A stretch of 64,000 bases of DNA from Tubulanus polymorphus (lineage: Eukaryota; Nemertea; Palaeonemertea; Tubulaniformes; Tubulanidae). Below, piece by piece: positions 29,561-42,372 of the stretch (its first letter is position 1; every line of letters starts with the position of its first letter). The notes under the pieces were generated by a model. It worked only from the letters and a program-made list of their open reading frames with translations. It was not told the origin of the DNA and searched no databases. Location of the stretch: NCBI RefSeq assembly GCF_964204645.1, contig NC_134034.1, positions 5,015,414 to 5,079,413 on the forward strand, read 5' to 3'. The translations under genes were made by a program, and so were the position numbers.

Positions 29561-31475
29561 AACTAGCAGCCAAGCTGAAAAAACTTCGCCGCACACGTGG
29601 GGCGGAGAAGGGCAGTTCACAAGGCAGTTTAAGAAAGCAGAAGACTTAATTGCTTTTGCAGCCGATCCACGGTCAACGAGGTATGCAAGACGTAATCGCC
29701 CTACTGCTAGAAGATAGTGATATTTAAGAAGCTGACGACTACACCGAAGAAGTTGAGAAGTAGCATAGAATAATTGCTCTCAAAGTCTTACAGATGCCAT
29801 CGATGCCATTGGTTCTATGGTTCCAGATAAAGAAGATGAATACGAGTCCGGAATTTCGCCACCGAAAGCAACATCACGTATGTCAATGCCTCATACGCCG
29901 CCTGGTGTTGTTAGATTGCCTCAGATGTCACCCGGTGGGAGTTTCATACCAAGAAAACCAATACCTGCACAGACGCCACCTCCGGTGCCTAGAGTAATGA
30001 CGTCGTACCAGCCAGCTGCACCGTCAAGCACGACTACTTTTGCAAAGTTAACACCCAAGCTGATGTTACCGGTTTTCAGAGGAGATTCATTGCAATGGCC
30101 GAGATGGTTTGATTTGTTTTGCTCAATTTATCGCCAAGATTCTCTAACAAACGACGAAAAAATGACTCATCTTCAAAATGCAGTTGAAGGTCCAGCAGAA
30201 AAGTTGATCGCGGGAATGCTTTATGATGGTCGTCTGTACAACCAAGCGTTAGAAGCACTGATAAGCCGTAATGGGAAAGAAGACGATGTAATACATGCAT
30301 GCTTTAGAGTCGTCTTTGACCAACCGCAGCAGAAAATTCTTGATGTAGCCGCTCAAAAATTACCTGGGAGCTGTTCATTCACAACGGTTATTACTCTGCA
30401 GACTCTGGGTTATCAAGGACACCTTTCCAGCGCCGAAAATCTACGACGTGCCATCCAGAAGTTGCCACTAGAACTTAAGCGTGACTGGGGGAAGCAAATC
30501 GTCGAAATAGAGAATAGAGCTGAACCTCTCACTCTTCTGCATTTTAATGACTGGCTATCGCTTCAACTTCGAATCCTGCTTAGCTACATCGATGTCCCAA
30601 AGTCAGAAGACCGTAAAAAGTCCACCTCGTCTAAGGCAGTTTTTCGTACTGGTATTGAAAGTGACAGCGCAGATGTATACTCGTTAGCTACAAGTTCATC
30701 ACCACTTACTAAAACTAGGGTATCACCACTTACTAAAACTAGGGTATGTCGAGTATGTCCGTGTTGTAGAGAAAACCATGAGCTGATGAAGTGTTCCATT
30801 TTCAAGAAAAAGTCGCCAGATGACCGGGCTAGATTTACCGCCGACAATGCCCTGTGTTTTTCCTGTCTCCATCGTGGTCACAGATCTCGTTTTTGCCGGC
30901 AGAAGAAGACTTGTTCCGCACAAGGGTGTACACAGAAACACCATCCGATGCTTCATGGTAGCAGCCGCATATATCCTCGAGAAGCCCCTCAAAAGATCCT
31001 CTCGATACGGATGCAGATGTTACTACCCAAAAAACTATTCACCTGGTTAAGAAACCATCAATACCTAGTGAAGAAGTACTACTTCAAGTTGTACCAGTCC
31101 GTCTCCATGGAAACGAAGGTTGTTTTGTCGACTCCTATGCGGTACTTGACCCTGGGTCTTAGACGTTGCTTTGTAGCAGTGCTATCGTCGACGGCAGTGG
31201 AAAATCATCGAAATTGGTTTGCATGGATGTTTGGAGATGTCTGTTAGAGGAAATTGATCAGTGTTGACGAGATGTGGTCTGTACCGAATTTGAAGATGAG
31301 AGTTACGCAAAGAAAAATCAAATCGAAGCTCGACTGGTCTCATCTCAAAGGTATCGACGTACCTAGTATCAGTATCTCTGAAGTTCAGGTGCTATTTGGA
31401 GCCGATGTCCGATGTTCAGATTTCAGTGAAGCCACTAGTCTTCCTCCAAGTTGTCGTTTATCGGTCGTTTTGCTG
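29546..31475 (+). pseudogene. BEL/Pao retrotransposon relic (gag, protease start)
   Basis: A frame near 29546 starts TEEELAAKLKKLRR, a BEL-type gag N-terminus, then shifts frame. The long frame 29817-31247 carries a DUF1759-like gag domain (LPVFRGDSLQWPRWFDLF, then MTHLQNAVEGPAEKLI) and zinc knuckles (CPCCRENHELMKC, CFSCLHRGHRSRFC, CTQKHH). A frameshifted protease-like Asp-Pro-Gly-Ser site lies near 31145 and a VLFGADV segment near 31400. RT, RNase H and integrase are missing: the sequence jumps to the LTR-like end at 31419. This is an internally deleted, decayed retroelement. Confidence 0.8.
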
Positions 31476-31760
31476 ATAGATGCTCTGCAGTATTTGTAAA
31501 CAAATGCACCAGGAATCGCTGAACACCGCTGAGAACTGTGTCACTATAGTGTAGGCCTGTGTGCCCGCGTAATTGAAGTGTATGCACTACTGTTAGACGG
31601 TATAAGTGTGTACGGTCTACTACTTATCGGATGGAAAACCTGCTTATGAAACCAGGACGAAGCGTGAATTTCTTACTCGATCAAAATGTTTAAAACTTAC
31701 ACAGAAAAGAATTTGTTGATGAGTCTATAGCGAATCAGAAATTTGCCCCACAGAGATTAA
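31476..31760 (+). repeat. Dispersed LTR-like repeat
   Basis: It shares blocks with 9247-9600: TATTTGTAAACAAATGC, GAATCGCTGAACACCG, CTACTTATCGGATGGA and AAATTTGCCCCACAGAGA. Here it directly precedes a gag-like zinc-knuckle frame, so it may be the 5' LTR or leader of the Gypsy element that resumes at 55748. Confidence 0.5.
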
Positions 31761-32170
31761 ACTGACCTCTCCACAAGGAGAAGTGGTTCCAGGACGACAG
31801 AACATTCCATCCAGGAATGTAGACCTGTGTTGGCACTGCAGAGCCCCGAACCACCCCGCGAGTCGATGTCCACAGGTCACATGCCACGAATGTGGGGCAC
31901 CGTATGCAAGATATAGTGTGCAAAGGGCGGGAAAAGGAGCTTCGGGTTACTCGGGGGCAGAGCAAACCCGATAAATTAGAGTGCCCCGAGTCCGTCAAAT
32001 ATGTCCCCACACACCGAAAGCATAGACCGGGGACAAGTCCAACTATAAGAGGCCAAGGCAGGTTCGAAGTAGTGAGTATGAGATATCTTGACACCCTGAA
32101 AATGGTTTACACCCAGATTACCTCACGACCCCGCGACAACCAGTTAACCTCCCAAATGTGGGAAACGTGA
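31761..32170 (+). pseudogene. Gag nucleocapsid relic, probably of the Gypsy element
   Basis: A short frame has CWHCRAPNHPASRC (a CCHC knuckle) and CHECGAPYARYS, then shifts frame into a basic tail to 32170. It has no pol behind it; a Gypsy pol that starts at its protease is found at 55748, after the LINE. One Gypsy copy split by the LINE explains both. This is inference. Confidence 0.5.
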
Positions 32171-32188
32171 CAAGTGGGACACCAGACA

Positions 32189-33046
32189 ATGGTTTACACC
32201 CTGACCGCCTCACGGCTACTTCTGGTTATTGGTAATTCTCACTCCAAATATCTGCGTCCTAGACTCTTATTTGACGGCGTTCATACTACCATCAGAACGT
32301 TAGATTGTGGTAATAAGAATATTCTTGGCGCATATAAATTCCTGCAGACAGTAAACGCGAATAGGAACATTCACACGGTATTCCTACAAGTTATCGATAT
32401 TTCGTTAGCCGAACTGGACGTTGAAAGCTGCCAAACTCAGTTCGAGGAATTGCTTTCGTTATATGTCACCAAATTTCCGTGTGCAAAGTTATTTGTTGTG
32501 AAAGCATTACCTCGATCCATTTCATCGTCTGAGCAGGCGTCTGCCTATTCAACCAAACGCGACACATTCCATGACTATCTGCATAGTCTCGAGTGCATTA
32601 CTGTGAATTCACCGCAAGAACTTAGCGTAGTTACTCCACAATACTTCAATCGGGATGGCGTCCACCTTAACCGTAAAGGGAACGTCCTACTTGTCGATAT
32701 GTACCGCAATGCGCTTTCCGGGTTACCGGCATGTACCTCTACAACACCTTACTCTGTGAACAGTCAGATGAGAAATCCGCACAATTCGTCTGACTTTGGA
32801 AGCGGCATTGATCGTCAACACAAATCTGGCCAGAGAAATTCGCAAAATTCGTTTGTCGGAAGCGGCTTTAATCGTCAACAGCACAATTCGTCTGACTTTA
32901 GGAACGATTTTAATCGCTACCACGATTCCGGCCAGAGAAACCCGCACAGATCGTCTGTCGTTAGAAGCGACTTCAGTCGTCAACACGAATCCGACCAGTT
33001 TTTCGACAAATTCAGCAGACTCGTCAAACTCATCACGTCTGTTTAA
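32189..33046 (+). CDS. LINE ORF1 with SGNH/GDSL-esterase-like domain
   Basis: About 285 codons from the first ATG (the frame is open a little further upstream). Near the N-terminus LLVIGNSHSKYL gives the SGNH block I (Gly-Asn-Ser), and DGVHLNRKGNVLLVDMY near residue 160 gives block V (Asp-x-x-His). This fits ORF1 proteins with an esterase domain in CR1/L2-group LINEs, thought to help membrane association or RNP function. The C-terminal third is a diverged repeat of about 20 residues with NSSDF and Arg-His-rich parts (about 200-275). It is open, but the downstream ORF2 is broken, so the element is dead. Confidence 0.75.
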   Translation: MVYTLTASRLLLVIGNSHSKYLRPRLLFDGVHTTIRTLDCGNKNILGAYKFLQTVNANRNIHTVFLQVIDISLAELDVESCQTQFEELLSLYVTKFPCAKLFVVKALPRSISSSEQASAYSTKRDTFHDYLHSLECITVNSPQELSVVTPQYFNRDGVHLNRKGNVLLVDMYRNALSGLPACTSTTPYSVNSQMRNPHNSSDFGSGIDRQHKSGQRNSQNSFVGSGFNRQQHNSSDFRNDFNRYHDSGQRNPHRSSVVRSDFSRQHESDQFFDKFSRLVKLITSV

Positions 33047-33308
33047 ATATTATTGTAAACTGTAGTTGAACCGGCAATGCCTATCTTTGTATGTACATGT
33101 ATGTAGCTATGTATACCTCGTGCATGCGTGCATTGCATTTATGTACATTCATCGGTCAGGTTACACATTTTCTTTGTACTTAGACGTAAAATTTACTTCT
33201 AGTCTCAATTTTCTTTTGTCCACGCCTGCTATGTTATTACTCCTATATATCTATATATTTGTGTTTTTGTGTGTTTTCCATAATTTTGTCTCATTTATAG
33301 GTGCTACC

Positions 33309-36300
33309 ATGAACAATTTGTACTTCCACAAAAATAAGTTAAGCTTTGGCTTTTGGAATATTGATGGTGCCCACTCTAAAGTGGCGGGGGAGAGAACTAG
33401 TAAACTATGTTATCCGGATGTCAGGAGTTCCTTATCTAGATTTGACTTCTTCGGCCTTGTAGAAACACATTGCTCTCCCGAAGACACTCTTGAACTCCAA
33501 GGTTTCCATTCTTACTGTAAAATACGTCCGCGATCTATAAAAGCCAAACGTAATTATGGTGGTATTGCTCTTTTTTTAAGAATGAATTCAGGAGAGGTGT
33601 TAGTTTGATACAAACTGCTTCTAGTGAACTATTATGGGCCAAACTGAATAAGACTTTTTTCGGTCTTAAAACAGATGTCTACGTTTGCATTGTTTACGTT
33701 TGTCCAGTTAGCTCAGTAGTTAGTAAAAATCAGCCCGACCTATTTGAGACCCTGGAAAGTGACATTGCTGAGTTTTCACGCTCAGGAAAATGTCTTTTAT
33801 TGGGTGACTTCAATGCAAAAACTTCTACTGAGTCTGACTGTTGTGTAAAGGACATATCTTCCAATGCCGACATCTATAAATCTGTTTCCTGTCTTGGTGA
33901 TGTGGCCCTCCCCCGTTGTAACTCGGACTTACACGACGTCGACAAACACGGGAGACAACTCCTTGATCTGTGTATATCATCCGAGCTACGCCTGCTTAAT
34001 GGAAGATGTGTTGGTGACATTTCTGGTAACCACACATGCTTCAGGCACTCCTAGGACCATTGATTTTTCATTAGCCTCTCTTGCCCTGTTTGATAGTGTA
34101 GAATTATTTCATGTTAATAATCCCAATATATATTCTATTCATTGTATTTTATCAACTGTAATAAATATTGATTATAGACCAATGCATAGTATCTCCTCTA
34201 TACCGACCAATTGCTCTAATGCAAAAAATTCACCGAGAGCTTTGCTATGCAGAGAGGACTTCGATGATAACAATTTTATGCATGCGCTATCCTCACCTGT
34301 ATGTACTCAGACCTGATCCAAAAGTGTATTCGTAACTCTAATGATATGACTGTCACTGAGAATGTTTCAGAGTTCAATAACATAATGTTAAAAGCTGCTA
34401 AAATTGCTAAAATCAAACAGAAGAGATCATTTCACAAGGATTCTAAAAATTCTAAAACTGTTAACAGCAAGTCAAGTCAATCAACTTTCTCTAAAGGAAA
34501 AAATTGGTTTGACGATGAATGCAAGTCCTGCAAAAGAGACCTTGAACGACTGTGTCTTGCTATTCGTAAGAACCCTTTTGATCATAACTTACTTAATCAC
34601 TATCGAGGCAGGAGGAAAAAATGCAAATCACTCCTCAACCGAAAGCGAAGTCTTTTTAAAAATAATATCCTCTCTCAAATGGAATCTTTATATTGTAATA
34701 AACCTGAGGACTTTTGGGCTTTATTCGATAAGCTTAAAAACGTCGATAAAAGTAGTCCTAATAAGTCGGTATCCCGCGCTATTGGGGATGAAAAGTGGGT
34801 CAAGCACTTCTCTGATCTTCTGAACTCTACCTCTAATAAGTTATTCTCTTTAGAACAGGATAGGGCTTTTGATAAATTTATCTGTGAAAACAAGGACCTG
34901 ATCTTTAATGAATTGAACTATAAAATCTCTAGTGCAGAAATCTCTGAAGCTATCTCTAGGTTAAAATGTGGTAAAGCGGCTGGTTTGGACACGATCCTAA
35001 ATGAGATTCTCAAAGCTGGTCACTTACCTCTTCTGCCCATACTTGAACTTCTTTTTAACAAAATCTTATCTAGCGGATGCTACCCTGATTTATGGAGAAG
35101 CAATATTATTTCCCCTGTTTTCAAAAAGGGTAGCAAGCTTGATCCTCAAAACTACAGAGGTATTGCCATAGGCAGTAACTTGAATAAACTATTTTGTAAT
35201 GTTTTGAATAATAGATTGTATAAATTCTCTTGTAACCATAACCTTGTACCGATGAATCAGATAGGTTACCAAAAAAGATCACGCACTGCTGATCACATAC
35301 TCACACTTAAATGCATCATTGACTAATTTGCCAGCAAACTGTCTAAGGCACATATTTATTGTTGCTTTGTTGACTTTTAATCTGTGTTTGATACAGTTCA
35401 CCGCAAAGCCCTAATATATAAACTTTTAAACCTTGGGATAGGGGGAACTTCTTATGTATTATTCAGAATATGTATTCACAAGTGTCGTATGTAGTTAAAA
35501 CCAAGGACGGGTATAGCAATAATATTTCATCCAAAATTAGAGTTAAACAGGGTTGTGTCCTCAGCCCTCTCCTCTTTAACCTATTTCTACATGATTTACC
35601 CTTGGCTTTTAATGACTGTGACCCTGTTTCTATTAATGATTATATTGTATCTTGCTTATTATATGCTGATGATCTCATCCTTATGTCTAAGTCCGCATCC
35701 GGTCTTCAGAAGGCTCTAGACAATCTAGTCACCTACTGAAGAAAATGGGGCCTAACAGTGAACCTGAATAAAACTAAGATTGTAATGAGTAAGGAGGAAA
35801 ACTCCTTAATAATCACACTTTTTACTATGATGGTTTGATGATTAAAATTGTTCGTAAGTATTGCTACTTGGGTATATTATTTTCAGCCTCTGGTAAATTT
35901 AAAAATGCCTGTCAAAGGCTTCTAGATCATGCAAAAAAGGCTATGTTTTAATTAAAGTCTATCAATGTTAGAAACAATACTACTATCGCTTACAAACTTT
36001 TTGACAGTCTTATTGCACCTATCATGTTATATTGTGCTGAAGTTTGGGGTGTCAGCTATGTGGATGGCATAAGCTCAACCAATTTGTATAATGTTTGTGA
36101 ATCAATCCCAGCTGAAAGGTTGATGCTGAGGTTTGCAATGTATTTGATGGGAGTAAAAAACAATCGTCAAATGCCGCAGTTAGAGGTGAACTAGGCCAAT
36201 TCCCAATTCTCATCAGAATCATTCCCACTATTTTACGTTACTGGAACTATATATGTAAAAAAGATAAATCTAGCCTTATTCATAAAGCATATATTGACAC

Positions 36301-36630
36301 CCTCATATCTAATCAACCTTTCAGCTGGGGTAAATCTATTGCTACCTCTCTATGTCACATCAATTTTAGCTGTCTCTGGGAAAACCAAGGCTCTCTGTGT
36401 ATCAATAAGTCTATCAAATCTCTCTCTCTTATTGTCAAGAACCAATATTCTAAAGAATGGCTAGCTTATATAAATGATTCTTCTAGTAATCCTCTTTTAA
36501 GATCCTACAAATTATTTTCTAACAAATTTTGCCATGGACAATTACTAATATCTTATAACTATTTCTGCAGGCGGGAATTTACCAAAATAAGAGTCAGCTC
36601 TCACAAACTATCAATTGAAACTGGGAGGCA
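33309..36630 (+). pseudogene. LINE ORF2 (endonuclease + reverse transcriptase), 5' part
   Basis: It starts at ATG 33309. An APE-type endonuclease is spread over 33309-34050 (LSFGFWNIDG, FFGLVETHCS, LLLGDFNAKT), with a frameshift near 33605. The RT is in 34301-35326 (KCGKAAGLDTILNEIL, SPVFKKGSKLDPQNYRGIA) and continues in another frame at 35470-35739 with RVKQGCVLSPLLFNLF and the catalytic LLYADDLIL box. Several stops and shifts follow to 36630. The coding sequence resumes at 55247, so element B lies inside this gene. The APE type and ORF1 esterase fit the CR1/L2 group; the clade is not proven. Confidence 0.88.
36625..36630. repeat. Target-site duplication GAGGCA, left copy (element B)
   Basis: It is identical to 55247-55252. 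Confidence 0.93.
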
Positions 36631-36782
36631 AGTAATAGGGAATAAGTTGTTTCATACCAAAGGTCGAAGGGTCGAGCTCATAAAAAATAAAAAATAAATT
36701 CTCGCAAACTCGAATTTATTTTTTATTTTTTACTCACTCGCCCCTTCAACCTTTGATATGAAACAACTTATTCCCTATTACT
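36631..36782. repeat. Terminal palindrome, left (element B)
   Basis: Outer arm GTTTCATACCAAAGGTCGAA pairs with an inner arm whose complement reads GTTTCATATCAAAGGTTGAA, so two mismatches sit at the same positions as in A. The apical loop is TCGCAAACTC between AATTC/GAATT. Confidence 0.9.
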
Positions 36783-36975
36783 CTTAAAATATTCATATAT
36801 ATGAATAAAATATAAATGAATAACTTCTAAAATCAATTTTAATAAAAAATTTAGTATTAAAATGGAAGCAAATAAGTACTACTGCCCAACATGTAATATC
36901 AATATAGATAAATCCCAAAAAGCAAGACACAATAAAACTAAAACACATTTAGAGAATAAATTGAAACTAGAATAT
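36631..36975 (+). repeat. Element B left TIR (345 bp)
   Basis: It is complementary to 54902-55246. It contains a 152-bp terminal palindrome (36631-36782), the early-like leader and the first 38 polymerase codons, as in A. The palindrome arms are about 70 bp, with a loop region AATTCTCGCAAACTCGAATT. Confidence 0.92.
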
Positions 36976-39900
36976 AAAGATGATATATTAGAAACTAAAT
37001 TAGATGAATTAAAGAATGAAAAAGAAACATACAAATGTGATACATGTAATCAATCATTCAGTGATAAAAGATATTATAAAGAACATTTAAAATCTAAAAG
37101 TCATATTAGAAATATGAATAATGATATTTTAGGTGAAGATTATTTGGATAATGACAATGATAAGAAACAGAAGACAATTAAAAGCATAAAAAATAAATTA
37201 AACAATAAAAGACCATACATGGAAGATGTAAGAAAATATATTAATTCATTAGATAATAAAAAAGATATAGAGATAACCGAAGCATTTAAAAGTGATATTG
37301 GCCCAGCAGCTATCGAGTTTAAATTTCATAAAGGAAAAACATTAGAAGAAAATAAAAAACATTTAGAAAATATGAAAGAAATAATAAAAATAATAACTGA
37401 TGTTGAATATCCTAAAATTAGTATATCAGAGAAATATTTTGAAAGATCAGGTTTAATATTCGATGAAATAATATTTATGACTTTACATGTTTATAACACA
37501 AAATATAATAAGTTAACTAAATCAAAACCAATTGATGAAAATAATGTATCATATTATAAAGAACCAGATATTGAAGCATCAAGTTATATTAAACTACCAC
37601 TTAAAACTAATGCCGTAATAAATGTACAAAATGAAGATGATAAATGTTTTCTATGGACAATTATAAGTTGCTTACATCCAACAGAAGATATTACACATAG
37701 TTTTAGATTAACTCATTATAAACCATTTGAAAATAATTATAAGATAGATAAGTATCCTGTTATAATTAGAAACATCCCAAAAATAGAAAGAGATAATAAT
37801 TTAAGAATAAATGTATTTGATTTAATCAAATTACCAAATACAAAAGGTAACAATATAAAACATTATACATTAGAACCTTTATACCTATCAAAAGATTATG
37901 ATTCAAACGATGTTATAGATACATTATATTATGAGAATCATTATATGTGGATTAAACAAATCGATTTATTCTTTAAATCAGAAAATGATTTTGATAATAA
38001 AATATATCTATGTAGAAAATGTTTACATAAATTCAGAACTGAAAGTGCATTATTAAATCATAAACAATTATGAGAAAATCATGATTATTGTAAATTAGTT
38101 TTACCAAATGAAAATGATAAGATATTAGAATTCAAAAAATATGATTACAAAAATAAGGTACCATTTGTTATATATGGAGATTTTGAATCATTAAATAAAG
38201 AATTAACTGATCAAGATAGAAAAGAAATATATTATAAAAGAAAGAAATTAAATTCTAATGAAGATGATTTTTCAGATGAACCACCAAAAACAAATACTAT
38301 TAAAAAGATTCATCAATCAGCTGAAGAAAGAATTTGCGTTTGCAGATAAATGTTATTATTGTGAAAAGATATTTAATTTTAGAGATAAAAAAGTAAGAGA
38401 CCATGATCATTTGAATGGAAAGTTTAGAGGCGCCGCGCATGAGAATTGTAATTTACAAGCTAAGAAAATTAATTTTGTACCAGTTATATTTCATAATCTA
38501 TCAGGATATGATGCACATTTATTTATCAAACAGTTATGTCATAAAATAGAAGAAATTAATAATGAAATAGAAAGATTAAATTCAAATAGATCAAAAGATA
38601 AAATACCAACTTATAAATTTAGAATGTTAGCTAAAACATCTGAGAATTATTTATCTTTCCAATTTGGGTGCTTAAGATTTTTAGATTCATATAGATTTTT
38701 AAATAGTTCATTAGATAATTTATCAAAATCATTAGTTGATGATGAATTAAAAATATTAAAACAACACTATCCAAATAATGATGATTTCCAATTAATGAGA
38801 TATAAAGGAGCAATTCCATATTCATTTTATAAATCACATAATGATTTCAATATAACTGAATTATTGAAAGAACAATTCTATGATGAATTGAAAAATGAAT
38901 ATGTTAAAGATGAAGTCTATAATAGAACATTGAATATTTGGAATCATTTCGAAATAGAAAATCATGGGCAATTAGTAGATTTATATTTAAAATCAGATGT
39001 ATTATTATTAACCGATTTATTCGAAAGGTTTAGAGATGTTAACCTAAAATATTTCAATATTGATCCATGTCATTGTTATTCTAGTCCAGGATTAACATGG
39101 GATTGTGGATTAAAATTTACAGATATAAAAATGAATTTGTTAACAAATATAGATCAATTACTATTATTTGAAAAATCTATAAGAGGAGGAGTTTCAGGTG
39201 TATTAGGGGATAGATATTTCAATGTAAATGATAACCCTGGATATAAGTTATTATATATAGATGCAAATAATTTGTATGGTTGGGCAATGCTGGAACCACA
39301 ACCTTATGGAGTATTTGAAATAAGTGAAGTTTTACAGAATGAAAATAATGATAAATTTGATTGGAAGAAAAGAATTCTAGATATTGCAGATGATTCAGAT
39401 ACTGGTTACTTTTTTGTTGTAGATTTAGAATATCCTGAACATATTAAATTTAAATCTAGAAATCTAGCTTACTGTCCCGAACATAAAACTGTAACTCATG
39501 AAGAATTATCAAATTACCAAAAAAGAATTAAACCCGAAAATCATATTCATACAGAAAAGTTAATGGTAACTCAAGAAGATAAATATAATTATGTAGTACA
39601 TTATAGAATGTTAAAGTTTTATTTGAATCAAGGAATGATCCTAAAAAAAGTACATAGATATATTTCATTTAGTCAATCTAAGTGGTTAGAAAAATATATA
39701 GATTTTAACACCAAACAGAGAACTGAAGCTAAAACTGATTTCGAAAAAGATTTCTTCAAACTAATGAATAATGCATTCTATGGTAAGACTTGTGAAAATA
39801 TTAGAAATAGAAATGATATTGAGTTAGTTAGTAATGGTAAAAGAATTAGACATTTACAAACATATCCTAAGTTCATTGGTAACAGAATATTTGATGAAAA

Positions 39901-40593
39901 TTTAGCTGCAGTTAAGATGAGAAGAACATCAATGAAATTTAATAAACCAATCTATGTTGGCGCCTCAGTTTTAGAATTATCAAAATTACTTATGTATGAA
40001 TTCTATTATAATGTATTACAACCACTTTTTGGAGAAAAACATATAGAAATATTATATTTTGATACTGACAGTTACATATTAAAGATAAAAACTGATAACA
40101 TAACTGATGATTTAAAAACATTAAAACATCATTTTGATTTCAGTAATTATCCTAAAGATCATGAATTGTTTAGCAATGATAATAAAAAAGTTCCCGGTAA
40201 ATTCAAAGATGAATTGGGTGGTGAAGAAATGATTGAATTCATTGGTATTAGATCTAAAATGTATTCATATAAAACTAAAGAACATGAATCTAAAAAGTTA
40301 AAAGGAATTACCAAAAGTGTAGTAGAAAAGAATATTCATTTCAAAGATTACATCATTTGTATATTCAAAGAAGAAGTTAGAAAACATAAATGAGATGTTT
40401 AAGATCTGAAGATCATGAAATGTTTATTGAAGAAATTGAAAAGATAAGTCTAAACCCATTTGATGATAAAAGATATATTCTGGATGATGGAATTCATACA
40501 GTTGCTTATGGTTTCAATTTAGATGAATACTTTAAATTTAAAAGAGAAGAAACAAAAGAGAACGAGATAATGAAAAGAATTCTAACGTGTTAA
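36862..40593 (+). pseudogene. POLB: DNA polymerase B fusion of element B, broken
   Basis: It has the same architecture as the A copy: zinc fingers, the Cys/His module (KCFLWTIISCLHP), exonuclease, EndoVII-like zinc segment and polymerase domain with motif A DANNLYGWAM, motif B NNAFYGKTCEN and motif C YFDTDSY. Relative to A it lacks about 46 codons after residue 190 in frame. It has a TGA at 38071-38073 (Cys in A), a deletion of roughly 190 bp with frameshift near 38325 just before the EndoVII-like part, and a 1-nt loss near 40392 that shifts the last 67 codons. The catalytic motifs themselves look sound. Early-like leader. Confidence 0.92.
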
Positions 40594-40622
40594 TCAAATT
40601 TTAATAAAAATATCTATTATAA

Positions 40623-40976
40623 ATGGAGAGTAAACAAACACACAGTGAGAACAACAAATTATTTCTAGATAGAATTAAAGATATAACAAATGTAAAATCT
40701 GTAGATTATAAATTCAAAAAGTTAACAGAATTAACAATCCATAAGAAATATCTAATTACAAATATTGATACAGTTACTAATAACTATGGAGATAAATTAG
40801 TTATACACTTAGAATATGACGGATTAAAAGGAAATACATATAAATTCAGAACATATTTACCAGATAGATTTCATAGATTATCAAGTGAAGATTTAGAAGA
40901 ATTATGTTCTGGAGATTTCTATTTCGTATATAAGGGTAAGAATGAGAAAGGGCACCATGAAATAGATTTCGAATAA
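40623..40976 (+). CDS. OB-fold-like small protein of element B (117 aa)
   Basis: Open and close to the A copy; four extra residues (near 9-12) precede the FLDRIKD segment. It has the same KYLITNIDTVTNNYGDKLV core and YLPDRFHRLSSEDLEELCSG. It is preceded by the early-like leader. Single-stranded DNA binding is inferred from pattern only. Confidence 0.55.
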   Translation: MESKQTHSENNKLFLDRIKDITNVKSVDYKFKKLTELTIHKKYLITNIDTVTNNYGDKLVIHLEYDGLKGNTYKFRTYLPDRFHRLSSEDLEELCSGDFYFVYKGKNEKGHHEIDFE

Positions 40977-40993
40977 GAAAATATGTAAAATAA

Positions 40994-41749
40994 ATGGCGG
41001 AATTAAAAGAATACAGAATATTTATTGATTCTAGAAGACTTACAAATTATAAATCACATAATTTACTAGTTCAATTAGATAGAGAATTTAAGAATTGTGT
41101 AGATTTAAAATTAGTTAATATAAGTTTATGTAATTCTTTTTACAATGTATCGGATAAAACTTTTGAACATAGAGGGTTTATGATTTATATGAGAAATAAA
41201 GATAAATAGTTTCATATATTTTTAAAACCAGGATTATAAAATTTAGAATCATTAGCGCAGGAAATTAATAGAAGAGCTCGGTTGAAAATCGGGGGCACTT
41301 CTGTATTTGAAATTAAATTTAATAAAATTGATAGTACTGATAAAATAAGAATAAAGATATCTAATGAACAACATAAATTTATGGTAAACAAACCACTGGC
41401 TAAAATATTAGGAATTAAACCTCTTACAGTTACTGGAAACGCAGAAGGCAGCTCAAATATAATACCTTTTACACACTTTAATATTTATTGCAATTTAATC
41501 GAGCCTACAAAAACTTTCGAAGCAACCAAAGAAACAATTTGTAGTTCTAGTACACTAAATATTTTACCGCTAAAAAATGTTAAACAATTTGGAACTCAAA
41601 TAAATTATAATTTAACAGAATGTGATTTTAAACCTTGCATTCCTAAATTTAATAATTTTAAATTAGAAATAAGAAATCATAATGGTTATTTAATTTATTT
41701 GAATAACTTTCCTGTAATTTATGAATTAGTTATAAGATGTAAAGAGTAA
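40994..41749 (+). pseudogene. Penton-like gene of element B, two nonsense codons
   Basis: Collinear with the 252-aa gene of A but with in-frame TAG at 41207-41209 (Trp in A) and TAA near 41239 (Tyr in A). The flanking coding sequence is in the same frame throughout, and the C-terminal half is well conserved. The leader matches A. Confidence 0.8.
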
Positions 41750-41766
41750 TTTTTTTCACTATATAA

Positions 41767-42126
41767 ATGAATATAACTGTTGGACCGAGTATATGTTTTG
41801 GGTTTGATTTTAAACATGAGAAAGAAATGAAATTTAACATTAATGATGTAATTACACATATCAAAAATATTGTATTTTCTAATGAAACAATATTTGAGTA
41901 TGAAACAACAATAGATAAAGAAACTTTAAATGTAGAAAAGATTACTAATTTAATTAGAGAATCTTTAAGATTTTATGAATTAGATGAAAATTTTATCATA
42001 GATGATATTAGAAACATATTATCCAAAATATATGATAATCATAAAAGTAGTAATGAAATAAATGTTGAATTAATCATCACTAAGATAACTAAATATTTTG
42101 AAGATAGTAATTTTTTTGATAAATAA
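41767..42126 (+). CDS. 119-aa unrecognised protein (homologue of the A 113-aa gene)
   Basis: Conserved N-terminus (MNITVGPSICFGFDFKHEKE) and C-terminus (SNEINVELIITKITKYFEDS); the middle is diverged and six residues longer than in A. It has a late-type signal in front, and its last codons encode the next signal. Confidence 0.65.
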   Translation: MNITVGPSICFGFDFKHEKEMKFNINDVITHIKNIVFSNETIFEYETTIDKETLNVEKITNLIRESLRFYELDENFIIDDIRNILSKIYDNHKSSNEINVELIITKITKYFEDSNFFDK

Positions 42127-42348
42127 ATGAGTGATAATAAGTGGATAATAACTGGATTATATAATGGCGCCTTACTATCAGTTGGAACTGTTGGTTATTC
42201 AATGGTATTAAAAAAAGTATTTAAAATGGGAAGTGTTAATGTTGATAGATTTGATATAAATGATATTTTAAAATTAACATTAGCAGTTACTTTATCTAAA
42301 TTAACTATTGATTATTTGGAAAAACAAAAATATATTCCTCCCATATAA
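42127..42348 (+). CDS. 73-aa small membrane protein of element B
   Basis: It differs from A by about one residue. Zero spacing to the upstream stop codon. Hydrophobic segments as in A. Confidence 0.75.
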   Translation: MSDNKWIITGLYNGALLSVGTVGYSMVLKKVFKMGSVNVDRFDINDILKLTLAVTLSKLTIDYLEKQKYIPPI

Positions 42349-42372
42349 ATACATAATTTTTTTGCTAAATAA

